DNA of 31,753 nt from BOG-1363 sp043775355 (GTDB lineage Bacteria > Planctomycetota > UBA11346): contig JAYVSL010000247.1 of the NCBI GenBank assembly GCA_043775355.1, positions 1 through 31,753 of the forward strand, read 5' to 3'. This document shows, piece by piece, positions 16,633 to 25,041 of the stretch (the first letter of the stretch is position 1; each line of letters starts with the position of its first letter). The notes below the pieces were generated by a model. It ran no database searches and had not been told where the DNA came from. It saw only the letters and a list, made by a program, of their open reading frames with translations. The position numbers and the translations under genes are program-made.

Positions 16633-16693
16633 GAAAGCTCCGACCGCTCTTTTGTTCTGGTGCTGCGTGAGAGCAATAATGCCGCGTTTTAGG

Positions 16694-16792
16694 CTGATGA
16701 GAGGGCTACAGACGACAGGCCACCGGTTTGTCCATAACGTCGCAGCACGATCCGGTGGTCCGTAGCTTGTCGTCTGTAGCCCTTCTCATCAG
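16694..16792. repeat. Intergenic inverted repeat
   Basis: The left arm 16694-16717 and right arm 16768-16792 are complementary over 24 bases with one single-base insertion (ctgatgaga, ggg, then ctacagacgaca). A secondary pairing of caccgg (16721) with ccggtg (16752) lies further in. The element sits between the divergent HAD-like (-) and GT4 (+) genes and contains the second copy of the 26-base dispersed repeat in its loop. Confidence 0.88.
16737..16762 (+). repeat. Copy of a 26-base dispersed repeat
   Basis: This matches the minus strand of 3621-3646 at 25 of 26 positions, with a g/t difference after the shared 17 bases. It lies within the loop of the inverted repeat at 16694-16792. Confidence 0.85.
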
Positions 16793-16840
16793 GGGTCTGC
16801 TCTGGTCAGCTGGTCGTTTGGTCCATACTCCCGCCCACCG

Positions 16841-17974
16841 ATGAATATCCTGCATACCGAAGCCTCGCGCGGATGGGGTGGCCAAGAGCTGCGCATCCTG
16901 AGTGAAATCAAAGCCATGCGTTTGCGTGGGCACACCGTGTGGTTAGCAGCAGCGCCCGACAGTGAATTGGTCCGCCGCACGGCGGGCACCAGCGATGCGC
17001 CGTTTACCCTGCCTTTTGCTGGGAAATTTGATCGGGCGACCATTCGCGGTTTGCGTGAGTTCATGCTGCGTGAAAAAATCGATGTGCTGAACACTCATAG
17101 TTCCATCGACGGGTGGAATGGCGCACTGGCCTGCCGCACCATGCCGAACGTGCGCTTGGTGCGCACGCGTCATCTTTCTATTCCGGTAAAACGAAATTGG
17201 CCGACGCGTTGGGTGTATGGTCGCCCACATGCCGTGGTCACCACGGGTGAAGCTTTACGTCTGCAATTGATCAACGTGAATCGCATGCGTCCTGAAAAAT
17301 TGCTGTCGATTGCCACGGGTGTTGATCTGTCGCGTTTTAATCCGAGCGCTTACAGTCGCGATAAAATCAGACGTGAATTTTCCGTCCCTGATGATGCGCC
17401 GCTGGTCGGTATGATTGCAATGATGCGTCCGATGAAGGGCCACGTGGTATTGATGGCAGCGTTACCAACGATCGTCGCGGCGGTTCCTCACGTACGGTTC
17501 CTGATTGTTGGGGATGTTTTAGATGAAAACCCCATGCCAAAAATGCTCCGGGCTGAGGTCGCTCGCCTTGGATTCAGCGATCGCGTCTTTTTCGCCGGTT
17601 TGCGCCAAGATATTCCCGAGGTGTTGGCAGCACTTGACCTGAAAATATTACCCTCCGTCAGCGACGAAGGCGTGCCGCAAAGTTTAACCCAGGCGATGGC
17701 GATGGGTGTGCCGGTCGTCAGCACCACCGTTGGTGCCATCGGCGAAGTGGTTGAAGATGGTGTCACCGGTCGTCAAGTCGCGCCGCACGACGTTAAGGGT
17801 TTCGCTGCGGCGGTCATCGCTCAACTTACTGACCGCGTCACCGCTCAACGTCTTGCTCTTGCTGGCCAAGACCGCGTTCGCCGCTTTTACAGCGTCGAAT
17901 CGATGACTCGTCGCACGGAAGCCCTTTACGAACGCTTGCGTGCTGGCCAACCGGCTTGGCCGGAACCGAGCTAA
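16841..17974 (+). CDS. GT4-family glycosyltransferase
   Basis: This probable retaining GT-B glycosyltransferase transfers a sugar from a nucleotide donor. The 377 residues form two Rossmann halves. The N-terminal half opens MNILHTEASRGWGGQELR with the Gly-rich acceptor/donor loop. The C-terminal half shows ATGVDLSRFNP, MRPMKGH and the donor site DEGVPQSLTQAMAMGVPVVST. In the EX7E motif the first Glu is present but the second position is Gln. No signal peptide or membrane segment is visible, so it acts on the cytoplasmic side. It ends 6 bases before asnB, which strongly suggests one transcript and a shared role, likely cell-surface polysaccharide or lipopolysaccharide assembly. The exact sugar is not determinable. 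Confidence 0.9.
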   Translation: MNILHTEASRGWGGQELRILSEIKAMRLRGHTVWLAAAPDSELVRRTAGTSDAPFTLPFAGKFDRATIRGLREFMLREKIDVLNTHSSIDGWNGALACRTMPNVRLVRTRHLSIPVKRNWPTRWVYGRPHAVVTTGEALRLQLINVNRMRPEKLLSIATGVDLSRFNPSAYSRDKIRREFSVPDDAPLVGMIAMMRPMKGHVVLMAALPTIVAAVPHVRFLIVGDVLDENPMPKMLRAEVARLGFSDRVFFAGLRQDIPEVLAALDLKILPSVSDEGVPQSLTQAMAMGVPVVSTTVGAIGEVVEDGVTGRQVAPHDVKGFAAAVIAQLTDRVTAQRLALAGQDRVRRFYSVESMTRRTEALYERLRAGQPAWPEPS

Positions 17975-17980
17975 ACACCG

Positions 17981-19885
17981 ATGTGTCGCATTGTCGCTGT
18001 CATCGATCGCCGTGGCCCGCGCGCGCGAAACACGCGTGGGTTAATCGAAAGCATGCGCGACACCATGCGCGCCGGTGGTCCTGACGATGCCGGAGCTGCG
18101 TGGTTTGCGCACGACAGCGTTGCGCTGGGTCATCGTCGTTTGTCGGTCATTGAACTGAGTCCGCTCGGCCACCAGCCGATGGCCTCTGGCGATGGTCGTT
18201 ATCACGTGGTGTTTAATGGAGAAATTTACAACCACGCCGAGATCCGCAGCGAACTCGCCACGCTTGGTCACGCCTTCCGCTCTCACAGCGACACGGAAGT
18301 TATTTTGGCCGCTTATGCGCAATGGGGCACGGCTGCATTCACGCGCTTTCGCGGCATGTGGGCCTTGGCCTTATGGGATGATCGCGAACAACGTCTTCTG
18401 TTGTGCCGCGACCGCATCGGCGTCAAACCGCTTTACTGGTATCATCGTGATGGCCTGACGCTGATCGGCAGCGAGCTGAAGTCACTCTATGCTCATCCAG
18501 ATCTTCCACGACGCATCGACCACACCGGGATGCGGTTATTTCTGCAATATAACTACATTCCTTTCCCGCATACGATTTGCCAACACGTCCAGAAATTACC
18601 GCCGGGAACCTGGCTGACCATTGATCGTGAAGGAAAAATCGAACGTGGTGCTTATTGGCGCTTGGAAGAGGCTGCGACTAAACCGGGATTTAGCGGTGAT
18701 GAGCATGAGGCGACCGATGAACTTGAACGCCGCCTGCGTGAGGCTTTTCGCTTACGTTTAGTCAGCGATGTCCCGGTTGGACTTTTTCTCAGTGGCGGCG
18801 TGGATTCCAGTTTATTGCTCGCTCTGCTCAGCCAAGAATCTTCCACGCGCCTGAAAACCTTCACCATCGGCTTCCGTGGTTCCGGCTTGGACGAAGCGCC
18901 CTATGCCCGCGCCGTTGCCGCAGCCCTTGGCAGTGAACATCACGAATGTGATCAAGACGCTGACGCGGCGCTCGCTATCATTCCGCAATTACCGGATGTG
19001 TGGGATGAGCCATTCGGTGATGCCAGCACCATGCCATCGCTGTTGTTGGCCAAGTTCGCGCGCCAACACGTGACGGTGGCGTTGTCTGCCGATGGTGGTG
19101 ATGAATTATTCGGTGGTTATCCCAAATATTGGCGCAGCCGCGATCGCGCTCGACGCTTAGCCAATCATTGGGGCAGCGATGCGCTACGTGCTAAATTACC
19201 GAGCGCTCTGCTGAACCATCTCGCGCGCCGCTGGGGCATCGGTGTCACTAAGCTGATTAAAGCGAAAGAAATCCTCGCATCTCCACGAGCTTTGGCTCAC
19301 GCCGCGTTCGTCATTGGGCAACAAGCTTTTACGGATGGCGAAGTCGATCAGTTACTGACCACGCCTGCGGCCATGGGCGAAACCGCTTTTGATATGTGGG
19401 ATCGCTTTCCACTTGATGATCTCAATCGCATGATGGCGGTCGATTTACTGACCTATCACGTCGACGACATCCACGTCAAAGTTGACCGCGCGACCATGGC
19501 ACACGGCCTTGAAGGCCGCGAACCATTAGTCGATCATCAACTGGTCGAATTTGCACTTACCTTACCCGAAGCGTTTAAAATTCACGGCGGTACCGGCAAA
19601 CATTTGTTGCGCCAAGTGCTCTACCGCCATGTCAATCGCGCGCTGATCGAACGACCAAAAATGGGCTTCTCGCCTCCGCTCGATCGCTGGCTGCACGGAC
19701 CTTTAAAACCATTGGTCGACACCTACCTGGATCCCAAACGCCTGCGCGATGTCGGAATCTTTTCTGCTGACGTCGTGCAAGACGTACGCAGTTCCCATCG
19801 TCGACGCAGCAAAGACAACACGCAAAGAATTTGGAACCTGATAGTGTTTGAACAATGGCGTGAACGCTGGGGATTTACCGCCTAA
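17981..19885 (+). CDS. asnB: Asparagine synthetase (glutamine-hydrolysing)
   Basis: This 634-residue cytoplasmic enzyme has two active sites. The N-terminal class II glutamine amidotransferase has Cys2 as nucleophile (MCRI) and the segments HRRLSVIELSPLGHQPM and VFNGEIYN. The C-terminal ATP-pyrophosphatase synthetase domain has its PP-loop SGGVDSS near 269-275, followed by SADGGDELFGGY. All key residues are present. It transfers glutamine ammonia to an aspartyl-AMP type intermediate. Clustered with a GT4 gene six bases upstream, it may instead amidate a sugar acid or a surface-glycan precursor, as many AsnB paralogues in polysaccharide loci are thought to do. A long inverted repeat follows between it and the convergent CorA-like gene. 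Confidence 0.95.
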   Translation: MCRIVAVIDRRGPRARNTRGLIESMRDTMRAGGPDDAGAAWFAHDSVALGHRRLSVIELSPLGHQPMASGDGRYHVVFNGEIYNHAEIRSELATLGHAFRSHSDTEVILAAYAQWGTAAFTRFRGMWALALWDDREQRLLLCRDRIGVKPLYWYHRDGLTLIGSELKSLYAHPDLPRRIDHTGMRLFLQYNYIPFPHTICQHVQKLPPGTWLTIDREGKIERGAYWRLEEAATKPGFSGDEHEATDELERRLREAFRLRLVSDVPVGLFLSGGVDSSLLLALLSQESSTRLKTFTIGFRGSGLDEAPYARAVAAALGSEHHECDQDADAALAIIPQLPDVWDEPFGDASTMPSLLLAKFARQHVTVALSADGGDELFGGYPKYWRSRDRARRLANHWGSDALRAKLPSALLNHLARRWGIGVTKLIKAKEILASPRALAHAAFVIGQQAFTDGEVDQLLTTPAAMGETAFDMWDRFPLDDLNRMMAVDLLTYHVDDIHVKVDRATMAHGLEGREPLVDHQLVEFALTLPEAFKIHGGTGKHLLRQVLYRHVNRALIERPKMGFSPPLDRWLHGPLKPLVDTYLDPKRLRDVGIFSADVVQDVRSSHRRRSKDNTQRIWNLIVFEQWRERWGFTA

Positions 19886-19902
19886 AACTGCTCTGCAATG
19901 AG

Positions 19903-20062
19903 CCTAAACCCAGGGATAGAACACAGCGCACTAGCGCACCAGAGGAAGAGACAAGACGTTACGTCGAAACACCAGAGTGCTTTCGGGTGATCGTTAAAAA
20001 AGAGTCTCGCTCTTTCTCTGCTCTGGTGCGCTGGTGCGCTGTGTTCGATCTCTGAGTTTAGG
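19903..20062. repeat. Long intergenic inverted repeat with microrepeat arms
   Basis: The left arm 19903-19944 and right arm 20021-20062 are complementary at 38 of 42 positions, around a 76-base loop. Each arm contains short repeats of agcgcac(c/t). The element lies between the convergent ends of asnB and the CorA-like gene. It could act as a bidirectional terminator, but it is much longer than one needs to be. Confidence 0.9.
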
Positions 20063-20087
20063 ATAAGAGCGCGGTTTTGTCAGTGGC

Positions 20088-20837
20088 TTATCGCGGGATG
20101 TTTTTTCCGGACTTCGGTGGCTGAGTAATTCCAGCTTTGATGATCAGGCCGATCGTTATGCCGACCGCTAACACGCCCCAGAATAACCAGGGGCTGGCGA
20201 TATGTTCGAGGCCGCTGCTCAGCTGCATGCTGAATATCGAGGTCACCGCGGTGAGCGGCAGAAAAAGCGCCGCCATCAAATTGAGGCGATGCCCGGCGTT
20301 GGCCATGTCTTGACTGGCCTTGGCCATTTCTTCGCCCTGACGAGCGATGGTATAATCAAGGCCATGGACGGCGTCAGCGTGCAGAAGCTCACAAGCGCGT
20401 TCAAGATTACCGGCTTTGTCCCGTGCGATAATTAAGTCGCGATCATTTTCTATTAAGCCACGGGCCTCTTGGAAAGTATTGGCCATGTTCCGAGTTGAAC
20501 GCCACAACGGCGAGACGTGTTGAAGAATAGAAAAGTAGTCGTGCGCGAGCTGCGCATGAAGCAGGCGTTCTTCCAAGGCATCAATCACCTTACTAAATTC
20601 CGCCAGGTGGCGCAGCAATGATTGCACTCCACCACCCTGGGACGAAGAATCCCAGGTGCCATTGGGCGCACGCCAGAGCAGTCGCGTTTTGCGATCAGAA
20701 TCATTCGGCTTAGGCACTTCGTGTAACACCAAAAGCAGATGTCCGTCGGCAAATATGGCGCGCTGTCGACCACCTTCATCGCCCAGGCGACTACGCAGCA
20801 CATCAGGAATGGTCCAGTCGCGCGGGATGAGATCCAT
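20088..20837 (-). CDS. CorA-like membrane protein without the GMN motif
   Basis: This 249-residue protein has the CorA/ZntB layout: a soluble helical cytoplasmic domain followed by two C-terminal membrane helices (about 188-207 and 216-235). The selectivity motif at the end of the first helix, normally YGMNF, reads FSMQL at 202-206, so both Gly and Asn are lost. It is therefore a divergent member whose ion, or even transport activity, is uncertain. At 249 residues it is shorter than typical CorA (about 316). aagg lies 5 bases before the ATG. A Fur-box-like sequence lies 55-73 bases upstream, which hints at iron or metal regulation. Confidence 0.82.
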   Translation of the reverse strand: MDLIPRDWTIPDVLRSRLGDEGGRQRAIFADGHLLLVLHEVPKPNDSDRKTRLLWRAPNGTWDSSSQGGGVQSLLRHLAEFSKVIDALEERLLHAQLAHDYFSILQHVSPLWRSTRNMANTFQEARGLIENDRDLIIARDKAGNLERACELLHADAVHGLDYTIARQGEEMAKASQDMANAGHRLNLMAALFLPLTAVTSIFSMQLSSGLEHIASPWLFWGVLAVGITIGLIIKAGITQPPKSGKNIPR

Positions 20838-20891
20838 GGTTGCCTTGTTCTTCCGTTCATGAACGACGGTTAGCTTGGTTAGCTTTTCTCA

Positions 20892-20910
20892 GTGAATGAG
20901 AATTATCATG
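20892..20910 (-). promoter_or_regulatory. Fur-box-like site upstream of the CorA-like gene
   Basis: The stretch gtgaatgagaattatcatg matches the classic 19-base Fur box at 13 of 19 positions and contains the characteristic atgagaattatcat core. It lies 55-73 bases before the start of the CorA-like gene, where an operator would be expected. The match is to the enterobacterial consensus, so recognition in this organism is an inference. Confidence 0.5.
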
Positions 20911-21123
20911 GTGTTTGGCAATACCAAGACGCAGAGTGTTCAAATCAGTCACCGTCGAGGCATCGCCGAACGGATATTTTGAGCACAGATATTTGTGAGG
21001 ATGCAGGATAATGGCCGGAAAAATGTTTTATTGGGTAGGCGTTCAGCCACATTTCAATATGCTGTCAGCCATGAGAAAATCAGAAGCGCCTATTTAATAA
21101 GCGGTCCATATTCGAATAAGCGA

Positions 21124-22236
21124 TTATTTCCTTGGGTTTTCACCAGGTATTTTGGGCGCCGGAGCGGTAATCGTTGGCGCAGCGGGCATGGCGGCAAGAT
21201 CGGCTTTGGCTTTTTCCAGTTCTTTAGCCAGGGCTTCGCGTTTCGCTTTAAGATCAATGGCTTTCTTCTCAAGCGATTTTTTCTCAGTCTGAAGTTTGGC
21301 GAGGTGATCTTTGAGGCGCGCGAATTCTTCTTCAGCAGCGCGCAGGCCACGTCGTGCGTCATTGTATGCTTTTTGTGCGGTTTCGGCGGCCTGAATCAGC
21401 GGGAGTAAAGATGACGTATCGACCGTTACTTTTCCCGTGGCATCGACAATACGCGGGAGCGTTGCCTGAGCTTGCTGCACCGCAGCATCGGCGGCACTTG
21501 CGGCAGCCTTGGCATCGGTAACGCGTTGAGCGGCGGCCTGAGCGGTCGCCATTGCTGCCGTGTCGTTGGTCATTTCAGTTTCTATCTGTGCGGGTCGCTT
21601 GGGTAGTTCTTCAATTTGATGATCAAGTTTTGCCAGCGCAGAAGTTTTGTCGTCAATGGCTTGCTGGGCCTCTTTCAATGTTTGCTGTTGCTTTTCTTGT
21701 GCTTTAGCCGCTTTTGCTTCTTCAAGCGTCATGACCTTTCCTTGATAGCGCACTTTGCCCTGACTCGCGAGTAGATCAGCCTCTTTAATCCATTTTCCAT
21801 CGGCCTGTACCCATCCAAGATCGGTCATCAATTTCGCAGCGGCAGTGTGATCCTTATTAAGGGCTAGGGCTTGCTTGGCTTGTTCAACGGCTTGATCCAG
21901 CATGGCATGTTCACGACACCAAGTGGCAAGTGCACTATGTTCGTCGGCGGTTTTGGATGTGGCGGAACGATTTGCGTAAGTCTGTTCGAGGTCGGCTAGA
22001 TGAGTCAGCGCAGTGATCTCGCCGCGCTTGTAATCTGCGGTCATGGACATCGTGCGTCCGGATTTACCGATCGTGGTCGTTTTGATCACGACGTGACTGG
22101 CGTCTTCGCTGATGAGTTCACCGGTGATTTTTTGCCCAGAGCGAAGTTGTATTTCAACTTGTTGGGCACTGAAGACGTCAGTGCCGATGAGTAACGTCAG
22201 TAATATTGCCAAAGTCATGAGGGGTTTCGTTCGCAT
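21124..22236 (-). CDS. Secreted coiled-coil protein with an SH3/Sm-like N-terminal domain
   Basis: This 370-residue protein starts with a signal peptide (about 1-24, LMTLAILLTLLIGTDVFSA). A beta-rich segment (VEIQLRSGQKITGELISEDASHVV..., about 26-75) resembles small SH3/Sm-like barrels. A two-helix TPR-like stretch follows (LATWCREHAMLDQAVEQAKQALALN) and then LGWVQADGKWIKEADLLA, wording I associate with secreted planctomycete/PVC proteins. Residues 165-350 are Ala/Lys/Glu-rich and predicted to form a long coiled coil, ending in a Pro-rich tail. tgagga lies 9 bases before the ATG. It is likely envelope-associated or periplasmic. The function is unknown, and it shares no operon with the CorA-like gene 286 bases away. 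Confidence 0.8.
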   Translation of the reverse strand: MRTKPLMTLAILLTLLIGTDVFSAQQVEIQLRSGQKITGELISEDASHVVIKTTTIGKSGRTMSMTADYKRGEITALTHLADLEQTYANRSATSKTADEHSALATWCREHAMLDQAVEQAKQALALNKDHTAAAKLMTDLGWVQADGKWIKEADLLASQGKVRYQGKVMTLEEAKAAKAQEKQQQTLKEAQQAIDDKTSALAKLDHQIEELPKRPAQIETEMTNDTAAMATAQAAAQRVTDAKAAASAADAAVQQAQATLPRIVDATGKVTVDTSSLLPLIQAAETAQKAYNDARRGLRAAEEEFARLKDHLAKLQTEKKSLEKKAIDLKAKREALAKELEKAKADLAAMPAAPTITAPAPKIPGENPRK

Positions 22237-22946
22237 TGGCTGGATTCCTCATGGTGCCGTTTACGGCCGGGCTAAGGTCGGCACCGTGCATACAGTTCCA
22301 CGGGCGATGCAACGCATTCGTATTATTTGGCAACAGCCCGCTGACTCACAGAACGACTTTAGCTCCCGTGCCATATGTGATAGTACGCATGCTTTGGTGC
22401 GTAGCGGGAAAGTGATGTCCTAGGTGACCATCAGCGCAAAGACCTTATTCACCTCTTTCATGTAACATCACACGAACACATGCGGTTTCATGGGATTATA
22501 AGTGCAGAGAGCGATTCCCTATTTCGTCACGATCCGTTGCGGGTCAGAGACTTCTGCCGTCGGCGCAATTGGCGTGTGGGATATTTTAGCAGCTATTTCT
22601 GAGGCTAGATGACCGGCGTTCATATTTTAATCGATTATTTCACGTCAAAAGTGATCAGGCGTGAATGTGTCAGTCAAATTTTGTCGAGCGAAGGTAATGT
22701 CGGTGGTTCGAGTTGCAAAAAATTAAAGTCCAGTCAGGGTCCGTTAAGCCAAACCAAAACGAAGAAAATGACGAAGAAGCAGATGAGTTGTGTACGTTTC
22801 AAATGGATTTTCTCTGCTCGCTCGATGAGCTCACGTGAGCAAGATGACGGCCGGGCACTAAAAAATTATGTACTGAAATGGGCTTGCAGACGGCCGCAAA
22901 TATTTTTCCAAAACGAAGTGAACGCCAAAGAATTGACCGCAATGGT
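22237..22946. other. Gene-poor 710-base stretch
   Basis: No convincing gene is visible between the divergent starts of the coiled-coil protein (-) and the orphan gene (+). Short open frames (for example 22609-22950 +) lack a ribosome binding site and a recognisable product. The right half (22600-22946) is more A/T-rich than its surroundings. A small hairpin (tacgca...tgcgta near 22380-22405) is the only local structure noticed. No transposase remnant or terminal inverted repeat was recognised. Confidence 0.6.
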
Positions 22947-23780
22947 ATGAGTATCCCAACGACATCGACGACGTCTTTTTTTCGCAAAGTTCAGTTGCAA
23001 AAAAATAGCGACGCATCTCCATTTATCTTGGCCTCGGCTAGCGAAGCGCAGCGCCGAGCGGCGAAGGGTGACATGGTCATTGGGGTTGTTCGGGCGCGTG
23101 GTATTCCGAATCGTATGCCATGCTGTCTTGAGCACGGTATCATTCCTGCGGGCGCAGTTTTAGTGCTGTTGGATATGACGCTTTCGACTTGGGGTGGGGC
23201 GCTGAAAGCCGCAGGCAATGTTTCATTATTTCGCGGTCTTATCGCGGAAGATTTCTGGTCCCTGGTGGCTCACGTGGACGCCTTTGGAATACAACATCTG
23301 ACCAGTTGGCGCTGTCAGGCGGAGAGGTCAAACGTAGATGGTGGCACGCAGCGGACCGCTGAAATTATGAGCCGTTACCGTGCCATGGTGGTTTGGTGGA
23401 AGAACAATCAGCCCGTCTGGAACGGTCAGGGAGAATTGCCCGTAACCGACAAGATCTTGGCCTTAGCACATACGATGATGGTGCTATTGGGAAACGAGAG
23501 TGACCTTCGTACGTATGCCGCCGTGGTGGTCGAAGAAAGCGTACCGACGAATAATTCAGTATTCTTTGAGCGAGAGGTGTTGCGAAAAATCGAAAAGCTG
23601 AAGCAAGAAGGTCAGCTCTTGTTGGCGCGAGCACAAGAATTTTCACTGCCGCAACAACAACCGGAAACTACTAAATTTTTCATCCAGACGATTGCGGAAC
23701 GAACGCAAGGGATCCAAGGAAATACGACGCGTTTTTACCGACGTAACATCAGTGGACCATTGCGAGACGACATCAAGTGA
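22947..23780 (+). CDS. Orphan protein of unknown function
   Basis: This protein has 277 residues from ATG 22947; the frame stays open to an ATG at 22878, and neither start has a clear ribosome binding site. No signal peptide or membrane segment is evident. The first 30 residues are Ser/Thr-rich. Residues 35-150 contain short motifs such as IGVVRARGIPNRMPCCLEHGI and DMTLSTWGGALKAAGNVSLF. The last 80 residues are helical and charged. I recognise no family. It is isolated: a 710-base gap lies upstream and the convergent small orphan and trpC lie downstream. Recent acquisition or a lineage-restricted gene are both possible. Confidence 0.65.
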   Translation: MSIPTTSTTSFFRKVQLQKNSDASPFILASASEAQRRAAKGDMVIGVVRARGIPNRMPCCLEHGIIPAGAVLVLLDMTLSTWGGALKAAGNVSLFRGLIAEDFWSLVAHVDAFGIQHLTSWRCQAERSNVDGGTQRTAEIMSRYRAMVVWWKNNQPVWNGQGELPVTDKILALAHTMMVLLGNESDLRTYAAVVVEESVPTNNSVFFEREVLRKIEKLKQEGQLLLARAQEFSLPQQQPETTKFFIQTIAERTQGIQGNTTRFYRRNISGPLRDDIK

Positions 23781-23799
23781 TGGCAAAAGTATGCGGTTT

Positions 23800-24081
23800 T
23801 TAGTGTAATTTTGCTTGAGGCAGAGACGGAGGGTCTAACCGAGCATCAGGTAATTTGTCGCTTAGCCGTCGGTAATGTTCCTGGCACGCGGCGATGGCAT
23901 GTCGGCTCGCGCTGTGAAAGCGCCCGCCCTTAGCGGGTGGCAGTGCTACTTCTTCACCAGCAGTCGACGTAAAGGTCGCGTCCCAGCCTTCTCGACCATA
24001 GTCGACAATCAGGTAACGACCGCCTTCAACCGTGACTTTGAGGCCCTGACCTTGGTCAGGAGAAAATTTAAGCGTGATCAT
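23800..24081 (-). CDS. Small protein of unknown function downstream of trpC
   Basis: This 93-residue protein is rich in beta-type segments (ITLKFSPDQGQGLKVTVEGGRYLIVDYGREGWDATF), followed by a helical segment with HSASRHAIAACQEHYRRL and a Pro-rich tail. No signal or membrane segment is visible. ATG 24081 is chosen; a GTG three codons earlier (24090) is possible. It lies on the same strand as trpC, 89 bases after it, and could be co-transcribed. No family is recognised. Confidence 0.6.
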   Translation of the reverse strand: MITLKFSPDQGQGLKVTVEGGRYLIVDYGREGWDATFTSTAGEEVALPPAKGGRFHSASRHAIAACQEHYRRLSDKLPDARLDPPSLPQAKLH

Positions 24082-24170
24082 GAAGGGCACGGTAACGACG
24101 TTTGCCGTCGATGTCCGAAATATTTTTCTGCCGGTTTACGCTGCAAGAAGGCCAGCGACGGGTAAAGAAA

Positions 24171-24950
24171 TTACATCAGCAATTTACCACGCAATTTACG
24201 GAGAGCGGCACTCGGATCCGCTGCGGTCATCAGGGCTTCGCCGACTAAAACCGCGTCGACGCCAGCCGCTTCCAAGGCTTGGCAATCGGCGCGGGTGCGA
24301 ATGCCGCTTTCGCTGACGACCACGCGTTGGCCATCAATTAATCCAGGCAGTAGATCAAAGGTCGTATTCAGACTAACGGAAAAATCATTGAGGTTGCGGT
24401 TGTTCACTCCAACCAAGTCGGTGCCAACGTTCACCGCACGGGCGGCTTCTTTGGCGTCGTGAACTTCCGTCAACACGTCCAGGCCGATCTCTTTGGCAAA
24501 ACCTTGCAAATCACGCATCTGGCCATCTTCAAGGCAGGCGACGATGAGCAGGATGGCATCGGCACCAGCAAGTCGCGCTTCGGCGATCTGACGGACATCG
24601 ATGATAAAATCTTTACGAATGGTCGGAATGGCAACTTCAGCATGTACGCGTTTGAGATGATCAAGGTGCCCGTAAAAAAACCGTTCATCAGTTAGTACAG
24701 AGCAGCAATTCGCGCCGCCGAATACATATTGAAAAGCAATTACCACGGGATCGTAATCGTGAACGAAGACACCCTTGGAAGGGCTACCTTTTTTACATTC
24801 GGCAATCACATGGATGGTGTCATTCGCCGGACGCTTCAGAGCCGCACGAAAACCACGACATGCAGGCAGATCACGCAGCACACTGCGATCAACGGGCGGT
24901 AAGCGCACGATTTCGGTTTGTTTGTGAGCAACGATTTTATCCAGGATCAT
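24171..24950 (-). CDS. trpC: Indole-3-glycerol-phosphate synthase
   Basis: This enzyme closes the indole ring of indole-3-glycerol phosphate from CdRP in tryptophan biosynthesis. The 259-residue TIM barrel has the family order: AECKKGSPSKG (substrate phosphate and catalytic Lys region), SVLTDERFFYG, IRKDFIID, GVNNRNLNDF, VSESGI and VLVGEALM. In the first motif Cys-Lys-Lys-Gly replaces the more usual Val/Ile-Lys-Arg/Lys-Ala. It is monofunctional, not fused to TrpF, and no other trp gene is near. It lies 91 bases after the sensor kinase on the same strand, without a visible terminator between them, and has no strong ribosome binding site. Confidence 0.96.
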   Translation of the reverse strand: MILDKIVAHKQTEIVRLPPVDRSVLRDLPACRGFRAALKRPANDTIHVIAECKKGSPSKGVFVHDYDPVVIAFQYVFGGANCCSVLTDERFFYGHLDHLKRVHAEVAIPTIRKDFIIDVRQIAEARLAGADAILLIVACLEDGQMRDLQGFAKEIGLDVLTEVHDAKEAARAVNVGTDLVGVNNRNLNDFSVSLNTTFDLLPGLIDGQRVVVSESGIRTRADCQALEAAGVDAVLVGEALMTAADPSAALRKLRGKLLM

Positions 24951-25041
24951 GGGCGGGCATGCTGGCGCAGATCGCTAAACGGCAAGGCCATGTCTGGAGG
25001 CATTCGGCGTTAGCGTTCGATATACACAAAGGCACTGATGC

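Noticed and set aside
22609..22950. 113-residue open frame upstream of the orphan gene
   Set aside because: It has no ribosome binding site and overlaps the orphan start. Its composition is unlike that of neighbouring proteins.
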